From: Luzula sylvatica | Lineage: Eukaryota > Streptophyta > Magnoliopsida > Poales > Juncaceae | Direction of reading: 5' to 3' | Assembly (NCBI GenBank): GCA_946800325.1 | Contig: OX326961.1 | Span: forward strand, 16,986,215-17,050,214 | Length of the DNA stretch: 64,000 bases | Shown here: positions 1-9,935 of the stretch, piece by piece | How positions within the stretch are numbered: position 1 is the first letter of the stretch | Layout: each line of letters opens with the position of its first letter | Notes under the pieces: model-generated | The model's database searches: none | What the model saw: only the letters and a program-made list of their open reading frames with translations | What the model was told of the DNA's origin: nothing | Position numbers and translations under genes: made by a program

Positions 1-44
1 TTATGGACTTTCACGGTTGTTCTTGAATTTGTGATTATTTTTTA

Positions 45-685
45 GGGAAATTCTTGAAAAACCCCCTAACTTTCGGATTTCTTCAAAAAACCCCTAAAAT
101 GTAAGTTTCATTCTTCAAAAACCCCTACTAGTGTTAACTCTAACATTCCATCCAATTTTTCATTTTTTGGACAAAAATACCCTTATTAATTTTCTTATAT
201 AAATTTTTTTATTCGATATAAATTAATAAATACATAAATAAATTTGTGTTATTATACTAAAAATGGTTTATGATAATATTTTACAACTCAATTTTTATTT
301 TAATATTTATAATATATATAGTATTATTTTATTAAATATATACTATTTTATATTAAAATTTTAATTTTTTACATGAAATAATTTTATATAAAAATCATAT
401 AAAATTTATAGAATAAATATTAAATATCATAAGATAATATTATAAAATATTATATTGTCAAATATTATTTTCTTATTAATTTATGGAATAAATTCAATTA
501 CAAAATAAATTGTGAATGGGTATTTTAGGGAGAAAAATAATAATTTGGATGAAATGTTAAAGTTAACACTAGTAGGGGATTTTTGAAGAATGAAACTTAG
601 TTTCTAGGGGGTTTTGACGAAATCTAAAAGTTAGGGGGTTTTTGACAAATCCCAAAAAAGTTAGGGGATTTTTCAAGAATTCCCC
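45..685. mobile_element. MITE with long terminal inverted repeats (Mutator-like)
   Basis: About 120 bp at the left (from GGGAAATTCTTGAAAAACCC) returns inverted at the right end (reverse complement GGGGAATTCTTGAAAAATCC), including the inner block ACTAGTGTTAAC. The inner 400 bp is AT-rich without a gene. The TIR itself repeats an AAACCCCCTAACTTT-type motif several times. The flanks are T-rich (TATTTTTTA against TTTTTTATA), compatible with a degraded 9-bp duplication. Long TIRs and 9-bp duplications are typical of Mutator-like elements; the superfamily is inferred. Confidence 0.7.
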
Positions 686-1088
686 TTTTTTATATATTAA
701 TTTCTTTTTTGTTTTCTTATTGGTGATATTTTAATTTCTATTTAATGTTGTAATTTACTATAGATTTGTCGAATTTAAATGAATATATCATGTGTGGTTA
801 TTGCGCACATGATATCAACAAACTATTAATACAGCATAACACAAAGGAACACAATACACAAAATATAAATATTTCGCAACTAAGGAAACATATAATATTA
901 AATAACTTTTAATAATAAAAGAAACAAAAGAATTAGAACAATATAAAGTTTTAATAAGTTGTGCTATTAAAAATTTACACGATTAAGTATATCGGAAAAA
1001 ACGAATATTTTCATTGGAGCCGAAAATTTGTAAGTATTATATGTTTGCCTCAGTAAATGATGATGTTTCTAAATTTGACGGCAAATAC

Positions 1089-1132
1089 TGTTTGAATTGT
1101 TCAAGAGACGGTTTTCTTGAACAATTCAAACA
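1089..1132. repeat. perfect 18-bp inverted repeat with 8-nt loop
   Basis: The arm at 1089-1106 is exactly complementary to 1115-1132, around the loop GACGGTTT. It could form a stable cruciform or RNA hairpin. No gene or element ends are visible around it. Confidence 0.75.
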
Positions 1133-1194
1133 ATTTTTGTTGTAAAATTTGTGTATTTTTTATACATCATCGGCAAAATGGAGAGAACAACGGT

Positions 1195-1195
1195 A

Positions 1196-1230
<35 letters not shown>

Positions 1231-1288
1231 GATGATGATATGATGATATGATGTTGATGATGACCATTATATGATGATGATCATGATG
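1195..1288. repeat. (ATG)n microsatellite
   Basis: Runs of ATG/GATGAT with interruptions. A second degenerate ATGAT-rich tract follows at about 2640-2790. Confidence 0.9.
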
Positions 1289-2560
1289 TTTGTTTTCGTA
1301 TTCTTAGTCGTTTCATACTGATACTTGTTTTTTTGTTCATATTTGCATTTCGTATTTGTTTTGTTGTGTTCGTGAGTTGTGTTTCATAAGCATATCATTA
1401 TTCAATTTTGTACCATACTTGTAATTTGTATATTATATTTGTATTTCAAATTAGTCTTGCTATTTCACATTAGATGTATCCGTGATTCATATTTTATATT
1501 TAATAATCCTTATTGTTCTTGTTATTGTGGTCATTGTATTATTTTTTTAATTTATTCAAAGCTGTCAAATATGAATGATTATTTCGTGATGAAATATGCA
1601 CATGATTGAAGTCGAACTCGTTAAATTTGTATGATTATTTTGTGACTAAACATGTACATGAGTAATATGAATCAAGAGTGTATTTGTACGTATTTTAATT
1701 TTCATGAAAAACAAACAATCCAAGAGTTCCGAACAAAAACAAAAATGTCATGTGCTATAATGTGTTGGCCTATTTCTTCTACAAAACTTTCAATACTTGT
1801 ATTTATGTTTCTACCCATTGTCATATATATGTTGTTATTTTTTGCGATGTATATTTCTCTTTGCACATCACTTAGCTCGTTTGTATTCATGATTCATAAT
1901 TGTTCGTGGACAATCGTGTTTGTGGTTGTTTTTGTGTTCGTAGTTAGGTGTGTGTTCCTCTTTTGTATGTCATGTTTGTATTATGCGATGACTTAACTTT
2001 TATTTCATCTACGTTTATGTCTTGCGTGTGTTTGCGTTTGTATTCTAGTCATTGTAGCGCATTTTCGAATTAAGATTGATATTCATATTCATGCGTCATT
2101 TGTATTATATTGTTCGTAAACATATTTGTTTGCGTACTCGTAGTCATATTTTCATTTTTATTTTATATTTTTATTTATTGTTCATATTTTGTATTTACAT
2201 GTATTTGTGTTTCATGATGGTATTTGTTATTCATATATATATTTGTATGCATTTGTGCAGCTTATATTTAATTAATTGTTTGTTGTTTTATTGTGTATTG
2301 TGTTTGTGTTTCATATGGTATTTCTTATTCTCGAATGTGTTTACATGATCTCATGATTGGAAATTCGAATTATAATTTTAAAATAATTATATTGATTACT
2401 TTTACCGAAGTATTATTGTGCATATTTGTCATGAAAGTAATTACATGAATTACAATGATTACATGGATTACAATCTCATCATGAGAATCAAATTAGAATC
2501 TCCAATATAAAGCTCGTGATATAATTATAGACGAAATTAGAATGCCTAAATAATATTAGT
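1289..2560. other. T-rich low-complexity spacer, no gene recognised
   Basis: The + strand is strongly T-rich and A-poor for over 1 kb and repeats loose variants of TTCATATTTGTATTTG. Short open frames here are explained by this bias and match no recognised family. Confidence 0.6.
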
Positions 2561-2973
2561 CATGGATCATTCAAATTAGTCGTTTGTTATTTTCCCGTGT
2601 TTTGTATATTCTTTGTAATTACCATGATTACTATGACGATGGTTATTATGATAATGTTGATGATATGATGATAATGCAATGAATATGATATGATTATATG
2701 ATATGATGATTATGTAATGATGATATGCGGATGATGATGACATGTCAACAACGATCATAATAACGTGATTACAATTACAATGATGAAAGAACGACAATGA
2801 TGGTTTGTTTCGTGGTTTTGGATTGATCTCAGATTACCCGATTAGTCATATCTGTTCTTTTTTTGTTTATTTATTTTGGGAAAATCATCATCGATCAAGG
2901 CGACACAAATTCAAGAAGGAAACAGAAAAATGCAAAACAACTGAGAGGAAAACAAAGAGAGATGACGGCAATG

Positions 2974-3204
2974 ATTTATCCGAGTCAACCCCGCGTACTC
3001 AAGAGAGAACACGACAACGATTTATCAGAGGCAATCTCGCGTACTCAAGAGAGGACACGGCAACGATTTATCCGAAGCAACCCCGCGCACACAAGAGAGA
3101 ACACGGCAACGATTTATCCGAGGCAACCCCGCGCACTCAAGAGAGAACACGACAACGATTGATCCGAGGCAACCCCGCATACTCAAGAGAGAACACGCAA
3201 AATG
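2974..3204. repeat. minisatellite, 46-bp unit, five copies
   Basis: The motif ATTTATCCGAGGCAACCCCG recurs at 2974, 3020, 3066, 3112 and 3158, an exact 46-bp period with a few substitutions per copy. Because 46 is not a multiple of three, every frame passes through all three readings of the unit, which explains the open frames across it. No protein family is recognised. Confidence 0.9.
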
Positions 3205-3460
3205 TCATAAATACCCCTGAAAATTGAATACTGCCACATAAATCCCTGTAAAACAAAAAACCTAATTTAGCATCAATTGAATTTTATGAGATACTAAACG
3301 TGTGGCGTGGCTGAATGGAAGAGGGGAATATTCCTTAAAAATAGACATGAGGGTAAATTAAAAAAACACAAATTTTTGAAACCCTAAATAAGTACTAAGA
3401 GGAAAAATAATAATTTCAGTTATGAAAAAAGTAAAGAAACTAAAGAAGAAAGAAGAAAAT

Positions 3461-3802
3461 ACCTCGGCATCGGAACCAAAAGGTCTGCATGGATACTGGG
3501 TGCTTGAACCCTAAAATCTCAAATTCAAGGACCTGTACCGATTAATTAAACCCGACCAAGACCATGAGTGTCATTTTCCATTTTTTTTCCTTTTGAAGGT
3601 CGATCATTGGCAAAAAAAACATATGAAAGCACTTATTTGAATTATGGAAAGGAAACAAAGAGAAAGACTTGCAAATTAAAACAAAAAATAACAAAAGAAA
3701 AAGAAGGGAAAAAATACCTCGGCAGGGCGGAATCAAAAGGCTTCCATAGATATTCGGCACTTTTACCCTAAAATCTGAAGTTGAAGGACCGGTAACGGTA
3801 CC
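3461..3802. repeat. tandem repeat units (left part, split by the copia insertion)
   Basis: A segment beginning ACCTCGGCA and running through AAAATCTGAAGTTGAAGGACC, a GTACCGAT motif, CCATGAGCGTCATTTTC and an A-rich end starts at 3461, again at 3716, and a third time at 12724 once the copia element is removed. The periods are about 255 and 284 bp. The function is not recognised. Confidence 0.75.
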
Positions 3803-4801
3803 TGTTGGGTAATATCCCCGGCCCCGGGCCCGCGCAACGGATATGTAGGCCCGGTCCGGTTCCCCGATTCCCGAGATCACGCCACGACTTCGAGGGTACG
3901 ATGCAAATAGAAGGTTAGATCTTTACCGGTGCAAAATTGATTGCAGACGAAGGGTTGATCGCTGCCTTCTTTCTCCTGTCACGTTGGTGACAATACGCGC
4001 GTCCCACACCACGCGTCTTTCACCGCTCGTTGACTTCGCCGATTCGCTTGATTTCGTCTCCGACTCAATCTACTCGTCCGAATCGATCACAATCGTGAGA
4101 GCCTCAGTTGTTGCTCCTCTACGTGTATCCACCTTGAATCGCAAGACGTCGGTCACGGATGCACCTGCCTAGACGATGCACCGGTGAACTTGCTTAATCG
4201 AATTGATTCTCTAAACCGTAAAACACCTTTTCACGGTTTCTCTCTTTTACACCTTTTCACTCTCTAGAAATTTGTCTCACAATTTTCTGGATAATTCTGA
4301 ATGAATTGCTTGGTTAAGATGAGAGAGAAAATCCTATTTATATATAATAGGATCAGGATTAGCCAAAAGGCATGTATATCCAATATACACCCTCTCACAC
4401 AGAAAACTGCATGAACCTGGTCAGTATTCTGTCCAGACGAAATTGATAAATTTCTCTGACAGAAAATCAACCAACACGAAAGTTGTAGATAATCGTATTA
4501 TCTACACGACCCAATTTGGCCCAGCCCAATTGGAGTTCGTATGCAACAATTATGACTGTTTTACTAACTGTATGTCATACTGTTGCACCCTTTCGGTATT
4601 TCACATAAACGACACTTATACTTCGTTCATATGAAATATATTTCTACATGAAGGTTATAGATAATCTAATTATCTATCTTACCCAATTTGAACCATTGAA
4701 ATCGGATTTTCCTACAGAAAGATATGGCTACGAATGGACGACTACATTCGTTTATCCTTGTGTACACTTTTACGGTTGATCCTGAAACTGTATTTCCTTC
4801 A
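3803..4801 (-). repeat. copia 3' LTR
   Basis: 999 bp, starts TGTTGGGTAATATC and ends TTTCCTTCA on the + strand. It matches 11523-12521 at all but about 13 positions. Read on the minus strand it carries TATATAAATAGG (4333-4346) and a GC-rich U5 end (CCCCGGCCCCGGGCCCGC). Confidence 0.97.
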
Positions 4802-4814
4802 GTCTCCCACTCAA
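4802..4814 (-). promoter_or_regulatory. polypurine tract
   Basis: On the minus strand TTGAGTGGGAGAC abuts the start of the 3' LTR. This purine-rich run is the normal plus-strand primer of LTR elements. The related remnant at 55.66 kb keeps almost the same tract. Confidence 0.85.
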
Positions 4815-5963
4815 TTTCAGATCTACCTAAAATGTACTCATGCATATCCAATACGCACGATTTTAGAGAATATAGCTCGCGTATCAAATACCAAGCTATG
4901 CACATCCTATGTGCCAATTTTATGATCAAGCCCGACTTAGTACGACTCGTTGTGTGACCATGTAGGTTCGACTTAACGATGGCAGTAGGTTGTTTCCAAT
5001 ACCTACAAGCTCATGAGCGGGATCTAGTCACTCCATCATAGCTACCCATGTTAAACGAATAATGATTGTGATCATTGTGCCTATCTCGAATAGCGGTTAC
5101 TAGTTCTCTTGTTTGCGATATCCGTTAATCAAAAGGCATGGTAATAGTCATCCTTATAATTCGATTAACTACACTTATTCCCCGATTCCGAGTTGAGTTA
5201 ACAAATTTCAATCGATATTAACCATTAATATCATTGACTGCGGCCGCAGGTTTCGTTAATCGACTCATCGAGCGGCGCCTAAGAGATATCTCTTCCTTTC
5301 GGAATAAACAATTCCTATCTTGGAGACTCACATTGAATTCCGTGTTTCGGACAATACCCAATGATGACCCTTTTAACTCCCTGTTACGGTGAGCGTAAGA
5401 TCATATCAAAGCATTGTGTTACGCACGAAACGCAATCAATGATCCCCTCAAGTTTGAAGAATCTAAAACCCCATCCGTCGCAAGTCCATCTATAATGACT
5501 AAACCATGTCATGGTCTCGCGGCTTCGGTCATATCCAATACATGTAACCTAACATATATCTACGTTCCCGATTCGACAAACTCCTTTGTCCCATGATTAG
5601 CAAAACATAATCATCTCCTCGGCAAACGTACTAGTGTACGCGTTCAGTCTATTATCTAATAATAGAAATGCTTCTCTCTTAAGCAAGCTGATCCGCGACT
5701 AGGGATGTTTAGAAATGACACTTTAAGTGTGACGGTTTCGCTGCACATGGTCCTCAACCATGTCGACGTCCACACAAGTTCAAATCAAGGTTCATGTAAC
5801 AATCATATTACACAACCCAGCACACAGTTTTCATATAAGATAGATGCAAAATGAAAAATTTTAAAATTCTGAAATTGCATTACTATAAGATAAGTTTGGG
5901 GTGATACAACGTTTACTAATCTATTAGACTAATCTCGTCCTACGAAACTATCGTTTTAGATAA
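4815..5963 (-). other. copia non-coding stretch between pol and the 3' LTR
   Basis: About 1.15 kb with no recognised coding capacity lies between the RNase H stop and the polypurine tract. No additional (env-like) frame is seen. Confidence 0.6.
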
Positions 5964-7601
5964 CTAACTACTCTCTTCCTCCTCTAGGTATCTCAAACCT
6001 ATAGCTTTCGCATGATAATCGTGCTTAGCTTGCGAGAGTGGCTTAGTAAACGGGTCCGCAACATTCCTGTCAGTATCAATCTTCTCAATGATCACATCCT
6101 TCCTTTGCAAAATCTCACGGATCAAGTGAAATTTTCTGAGTATGTGCTTGGAGCGGTGATGTGCCCTCGGTTCCTTGGATTGTGCTATTGCGCCCGTATT
6201 GTCGCAATACACAACTACAGGTTCCGAGATGCTCGGGACTACACCAAGCTCCGACACAAACTTCTTGATCCAAACCGCCTCCTTTGCTGCTTCGGAAGCC
6301 GCAATATACTCCGATTCAGTTGTAGAGTCTGCTATCGTGGGTTGTTTGGAACTCTTCCAAACTACCGCTCCACCATTTAGACAAAACACGTATCCGCTTT
6401 GTGATCGAAAGTCATCGACACATGTTTGGAAACTGGCGTCGGTATATCCATTGATGACCAACCCGGATGTCTTTCCACCATAAATTAGAAATTGATCCTT
6501 AGTTCTTCGTAAGTACTTAAGGATGTTCTTAACCGCGATCCAATGCATATCCCCTGGATTAGATTGGTAACGCGAAACGACGCTCAATGCATACGACACA
6601 TCGGGGCGCGTACAAATCATGGCATACATAATTGATCCAACCGCTGAAGCGTATGGAACAATACTCATCGCATTCTTATCTTCGCTCGATGTCGGACATT
6701 GAGCTTTAGAATACGATATGCCACTCGACATTGGAAGAAGTCCTTTCTTCGAATTTTGCATTGAAAACCGTTTCAACACTTTGTCGATGTACGTGCTTTG
6801 ACTCAAGCCGAGTAACTTCTTGGATCTATCTCTATAAATCCTCACGCCTAATATATAAGCGGCCACGCCCAAATCTTTCATAGCGAAACGAGTATTTAAA
6901 TACTTCTTAACATCCGTAAGCATCGGAATGTCGTTTCCTATGATCAAGATGTCGTCTACATATAGTACAAGAAATACTACGCGGCTCCCACTAACCTTCT
7001 TGTATACACAAGGTTCTTCTACGTTTTTCACGAAATTATATTCTCGTATAACTTCATCGAAACGTATATTCCAACTCCGAGAAGCTTGCTTCAATCCATA
7101 AATGGATCGTTGCAACTTGCACACTTTATTCGGACTCTTCGAATCGACAAAACCCTCGGGCTGTGTCATGTACACATCCTCTTCTAAGTTCCCGTTAAGG
7201 AATGCGGTTTTGACATCCATTTGCCAAATCTCGTAGTCATAATACGCAGAGATAGCAAGTAAGATCCGTATGGATTTAAGCATAGCTACTGGTGAAAACG
7301 TTTCTTCATAGTCGACACCATGAATTTGTTTGAAACCTTTCGCCACAAGCCGTGCTTTATAAGTGTTCACATTCCCATCCATGTCGGTCTTCTTCTTGAA
7401 AACCCATTTACATCCCACTGGTTTAACCCCGGGAGGTGGATCAATCAAGTTCCAAACTTGATTATCGTACATGGATTGAATCTCGGATTTCATGGCAGTT
7501 TGCCACTTATCGGAATCTTCGCTTTTCATAGCCTTGCGATAAGATGTCGGTTCATCATCTATGAATTCGACTTCATCGTCATTTGCCACGATAAAACCAT
7601 A
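5964..7601 (-). CDS. copia pol, distal part: reverse transcriptase and RNase H
   Basis: About 540 residues in the same frame as the upstream gag-integrase part, from which it is cut by a single TGA (7602-7604). It begins with the typical copia RT lead (WQTAMKSEIQSM...VGCKWVFKKK). QMDVKTAFLNGNLEEDVYM and the catalytic YVDD (about residue 210 of this part) follow, then LYGLKQ-type palm residues (seen as SIYGLKQASRSW). RNase H carries TDASF, SSKQPTIADSTTESEYIA and YCDNTGAI. The reading frame runs to TAG at 5964. No methionine start is needed if the stop is a mutation. I infer that it was one polyprotein of about 1320 codons, a usual length for copia gag-pol, and is now inactive unless the stop is read through. 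Confidence 0.95.
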   Translation of the reverse strand, partial: YGFIVANDDEVEFIDDEPTSYRKAMKSEDSDKWQTAMKSEIQSMYDNQVWNLIDPPPGVKPVGCKWVFKKKTDMDGNVNTYKARLVAKGFKQIHGVDYEETFSPVAMLKSIRILLAISAYYDYEIWQMDVKTAFLNGNLEEDVYMTQPEGFVDSKSPNKVCKLQRSIYGLKQASRSWNIRFDEVIREYNFVKNVEEPCVYKKVSGSRVVFLVLYVDDILIIGNDIPMLTDVKKYLNTRFAMKDLGVAAYILGVRIYRDRSKKLLGLSQSTYIDKVLKRFSMQNSKKGLLPMSSGISYSKAQCPTSSEDKNAMSIVPYASAVGSIMYAMICTRPDVSYALSVVSRYQSNPGDMHWIAVKNILKYLRRTKDQFLIYGGKTSGLVINGYTDASFQTCVDDFRSQSGYVFCLNGGAVVWKSSKQPTIADSTTESEYIAASEAAKEAVWIKKFVSELGVVPSISEPVVVYCDNTGAIAQSKEPRAHHRSKHILRKFHLIREILQRKDVIIEKIDTDRNVADPFTKPLSQAKHDYHAKAIGLRYLEEEESS

Positions 7602-9935
7602 TCATATAGGCTCTTGACGAATCATACCCGATCTACGAATTGCGCCTTGTGCACTTGACTCCGGATCCTCAACATTTGAGGAAATCGGATCAGCGTTCAT
7701 CGGTTCAACATTCGTTTGCGGGTCTCGAATTTCTTCAAGATCTATTTCAGTCCCATTCACTCGCCTAGAGATAAAATCCTCCTCAAGGAAGACTCCTCTT
7801 TGAGCTACGAAAACTTTATTTTCGATTGAAAGATAGAAATAATACCCTTTTGTTTCCTTAGGATACCCGACAAATAAACATTTTTCAGATTTGGGTTCGA
7901 GCTTATCCGAAATCAATTTTCGAACATATGCTTCACAACCCCAAATCTTAACAAAAGACAACTTTGGAGAATTTCCAAACCACATCTCATATGGCGTCTT
8001 ATGTACCGATTTAGAAGGTATGCGGTTCAACAAGAAAGCCGCTGTCTCAAGGGCAAATCCCCAAAACGATTTTGGAAGGGAAGTTTGACTCATCATAGAG
8101 CGAACCATGTCCAACAAGGTCCGATTCCTCCTCTCGGACACGCCATTCCATTGTGGCGTTCCTGCCGGAGTCCATTGTGGAACTATTCCACAATCTTTTA
8201 GATGATCTTCAAACTCATAGCTCAAATATTCGCCACCTCGATCCGATCGAATGGCTTTAATTTTCTTGCCAAGTTGATTTTCAACTTCGTTTTGAAACTC
8301 TTTGAACTTTTCAAAGGTCTCCGCTTTAGTACGCATCAAATAGATATATCCATATCTACTATGATCATCCGTAAACGTAACAAAGTATCGATAGCCTCCT
8401 CTTGCCTCGATGCTCATCGGTCCACACACATCGGAATGTATGAGTTCCAATAGATCGTTGGACCGCTCTCCGACCTTGGAGAACGGCGCCTTAGTCATCT
8501 TGCCAAGTAAACAAGATTCGCAATTCCCAAATGAATCCAATTCAAATGAGTCTAGCATTCCATCTTTATGGAGTCTAGCAATGCGTTTCTCATTCACATG
8601 ACCGAGACGACAATGCCAAAAGAAAGTCCGATTATCAACTTTAGAGTTAATCCTTTTTGCATTAACGTTATATATAGACTTATTATTTCCGTGATTGAAA
8701 TCCAACACATAAAGACCATTTTCTAACAGAACATTTCCATAGATAATAGAATCCTTACATATCGAAAACTCATTATTCCTAATAACGAATTCATAGCCAT
8801 CATTGGCCAGTTTCGACACACTTATTATGTTCTTACATAATGTCGGTACATAATAACAATTATTTAGTACTAAAATAAGTCCACTAGGTAAAGTCAAATT
8901 AACTACTCCTACGGCAAACGCAGCAACTCTTGCTCCATTCCCGACGCGTAGATCGACTTCACCCTTTTCCAACCTTCGACTATTTTGAAGAACCTGCATA
9001 TTTCGACAAATATGAGTCCCACAACCGGTATCCAATACCCAATTAGTCATAGTTGAAATATTAACTTCAATAACGTTAATACCTGAGAGGCCGGTCGCTG
9101 AAACCGACTTGCCCTTCTTCACCTCCTCGAGGTAAGACTTGCAATCGCGCTTCCAATGTCCAGCCATGTGACAATGAAAGCACGTCTCATCCTTGGATTT
9201 CTCCTTTCCCCTTTTATTCGGCTTCGAACGTTTCTTAGCCGATCCGCCCTTGGACTTTGATCTCTTACGATCCTTATTCTGAATTGTGAGAACATTTCCG
9301 GCAACTCTTGCCCTGTTCTCTCCGGACGACTTTAACGTCTCTGATTCAAAATTCTTGAGCATTCCGTGAAGCTCAGGGATCATCTTATCCATCGAATGCA
9401 TGTGATAGTTAGTCACGAACGGAGAAAACATTGGAGGAAGTGCACACAAGATCAAATCTTGTTGCATAATCTTCGACAATTTCTCTCCTAGCTTCTCAAG
9501 ACGGTCTATGAGAGCTTGCACCTTCAAAACGTGAGAGCTAACCGAAGACCCCGAAGGCATCTTGCAGTTTACCAACTCTTTGAGCGTACTGAACCGTTCA
9601 ATACGCTCCTGCTCTTGGAACATTTCCTTGAGCACAACGTCTATGATGTGCGCATCCGAGTCCTCAAACTGCTTTTGAAGACTAGCGTCCATACATGCCA
9701 ACATGAGGCACGTAACATCATTTGAGTCCTTCTTAAGTTTCTCAAACGCGGCCTTTTCTTCGGCCGTAGCATCGGGGCCCGGTTCCACTAGTTCCGTATC
9801 CAATACGTGACTCTTGCCCTCTTGCCTGAGAACTATTCTCAGGTTTCGGTGCCAGTCAAAGTAGTTCCGACCCACTAGCTTATCCTTTTCTAAAGTCGAT
9901 CTAATCGACATGGTGTTGGTGTTACTAGAAGACAT
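7602..9935 (-). CDS. copia gag, protease and integrase, ending at an in-frame TGA
   Basis: 777 residues from ATG at 9935. The gag region (residues 1-240) has the copia-type WHRNLRIVLRQ motif. A CCHC zinc knuckle (CFHCHMAGHWKRDC) lies near 252, the aspartic protease WVLDTGCGTHIC near 300, and the integrase HHCC zinc domain (HCRLGH...CESC) near 437-475. The catalytic core has HSDVCGP near 498, TFTDDHSRYGYIY near 520 and PQWNGVSERRNRTL near 598. The TGA is followed in frame by YGFIV and then the RT domain. Related elements usually have an arginine codon at this point, so a CGA-to-TGA change at a methylated CpG is a likely cause (inference). Confidence 0.95.
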   Translation of the reverse strand: MSSSNTNTMSIRSTLEKDKLVGRNYFDWHRNLRIVLRQEGKSHVLDTELVEPGPDATAEEKAAFEKLKKDSNDVTCLMLACMDASLQKQFEDSDAHIIDVVLKEMFQEQERIERFSTLKELVNCKMPSGSSVSSHVLKVQALIDRLEKLGEKLSKIMQQDLILCALPPMFSPFVTNYHMHSMDKMIPELHGMLKNFESETLKSSGENRARVAGNVLTIQNKDRKRSKSKGGSAKKRSKPNKRGKEKSKDETCFHCHMAGHWKRDCKSYLEEVKKGKSVSATGLSGINVIEVNISTMTNWVLDTGCGTHICRNMQVLQNSRRLEKGEVDLRVGNGARVAAFAVGVVNLTLPSGLILVLNNCYYVPTLCKNIISVSKLANDGYEFVIRNNEFSICKDSIIYGNVLLENGLYVLDFNHGNNKSIYNVNAKRINSKVDNRTFFWHCRLGHVNEKRIARLHKDGMLDSFELDSFGNCESCLLGKMTKAPFSKVGERSNDLLELIHSDVCGPMSIEARGGYRYFVTFTDDHSRYGYIYLMRTKAETFEKFKEFQNEVENQLGKKIKAIRSDRGGEYLSYEFEDHLKDCGIVPQWTPAGTPQWNGVSERRNRTLLDMVRSMMSQTSLPKSFWGFALETAAFLLNRIPSKSVHKTPYEMWFGNSPKLSFVKIWGCEAYVRKLISDKLEPKSEKCLFVGYPKETKGYYFYLSIENKVFVAQRGVFLEEDFISRRVNGTEIDLEEIRDPQTNVEPMNADPISSNVEDPESSAQGAIRRSGMIRQEPI

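Noticed and set aside
2805..3227. Protein-coding gene of 140 codons
   Set aside because: Most of it is the 46-bp minisatellite read through shifting frames. No recognised domain or promoter.
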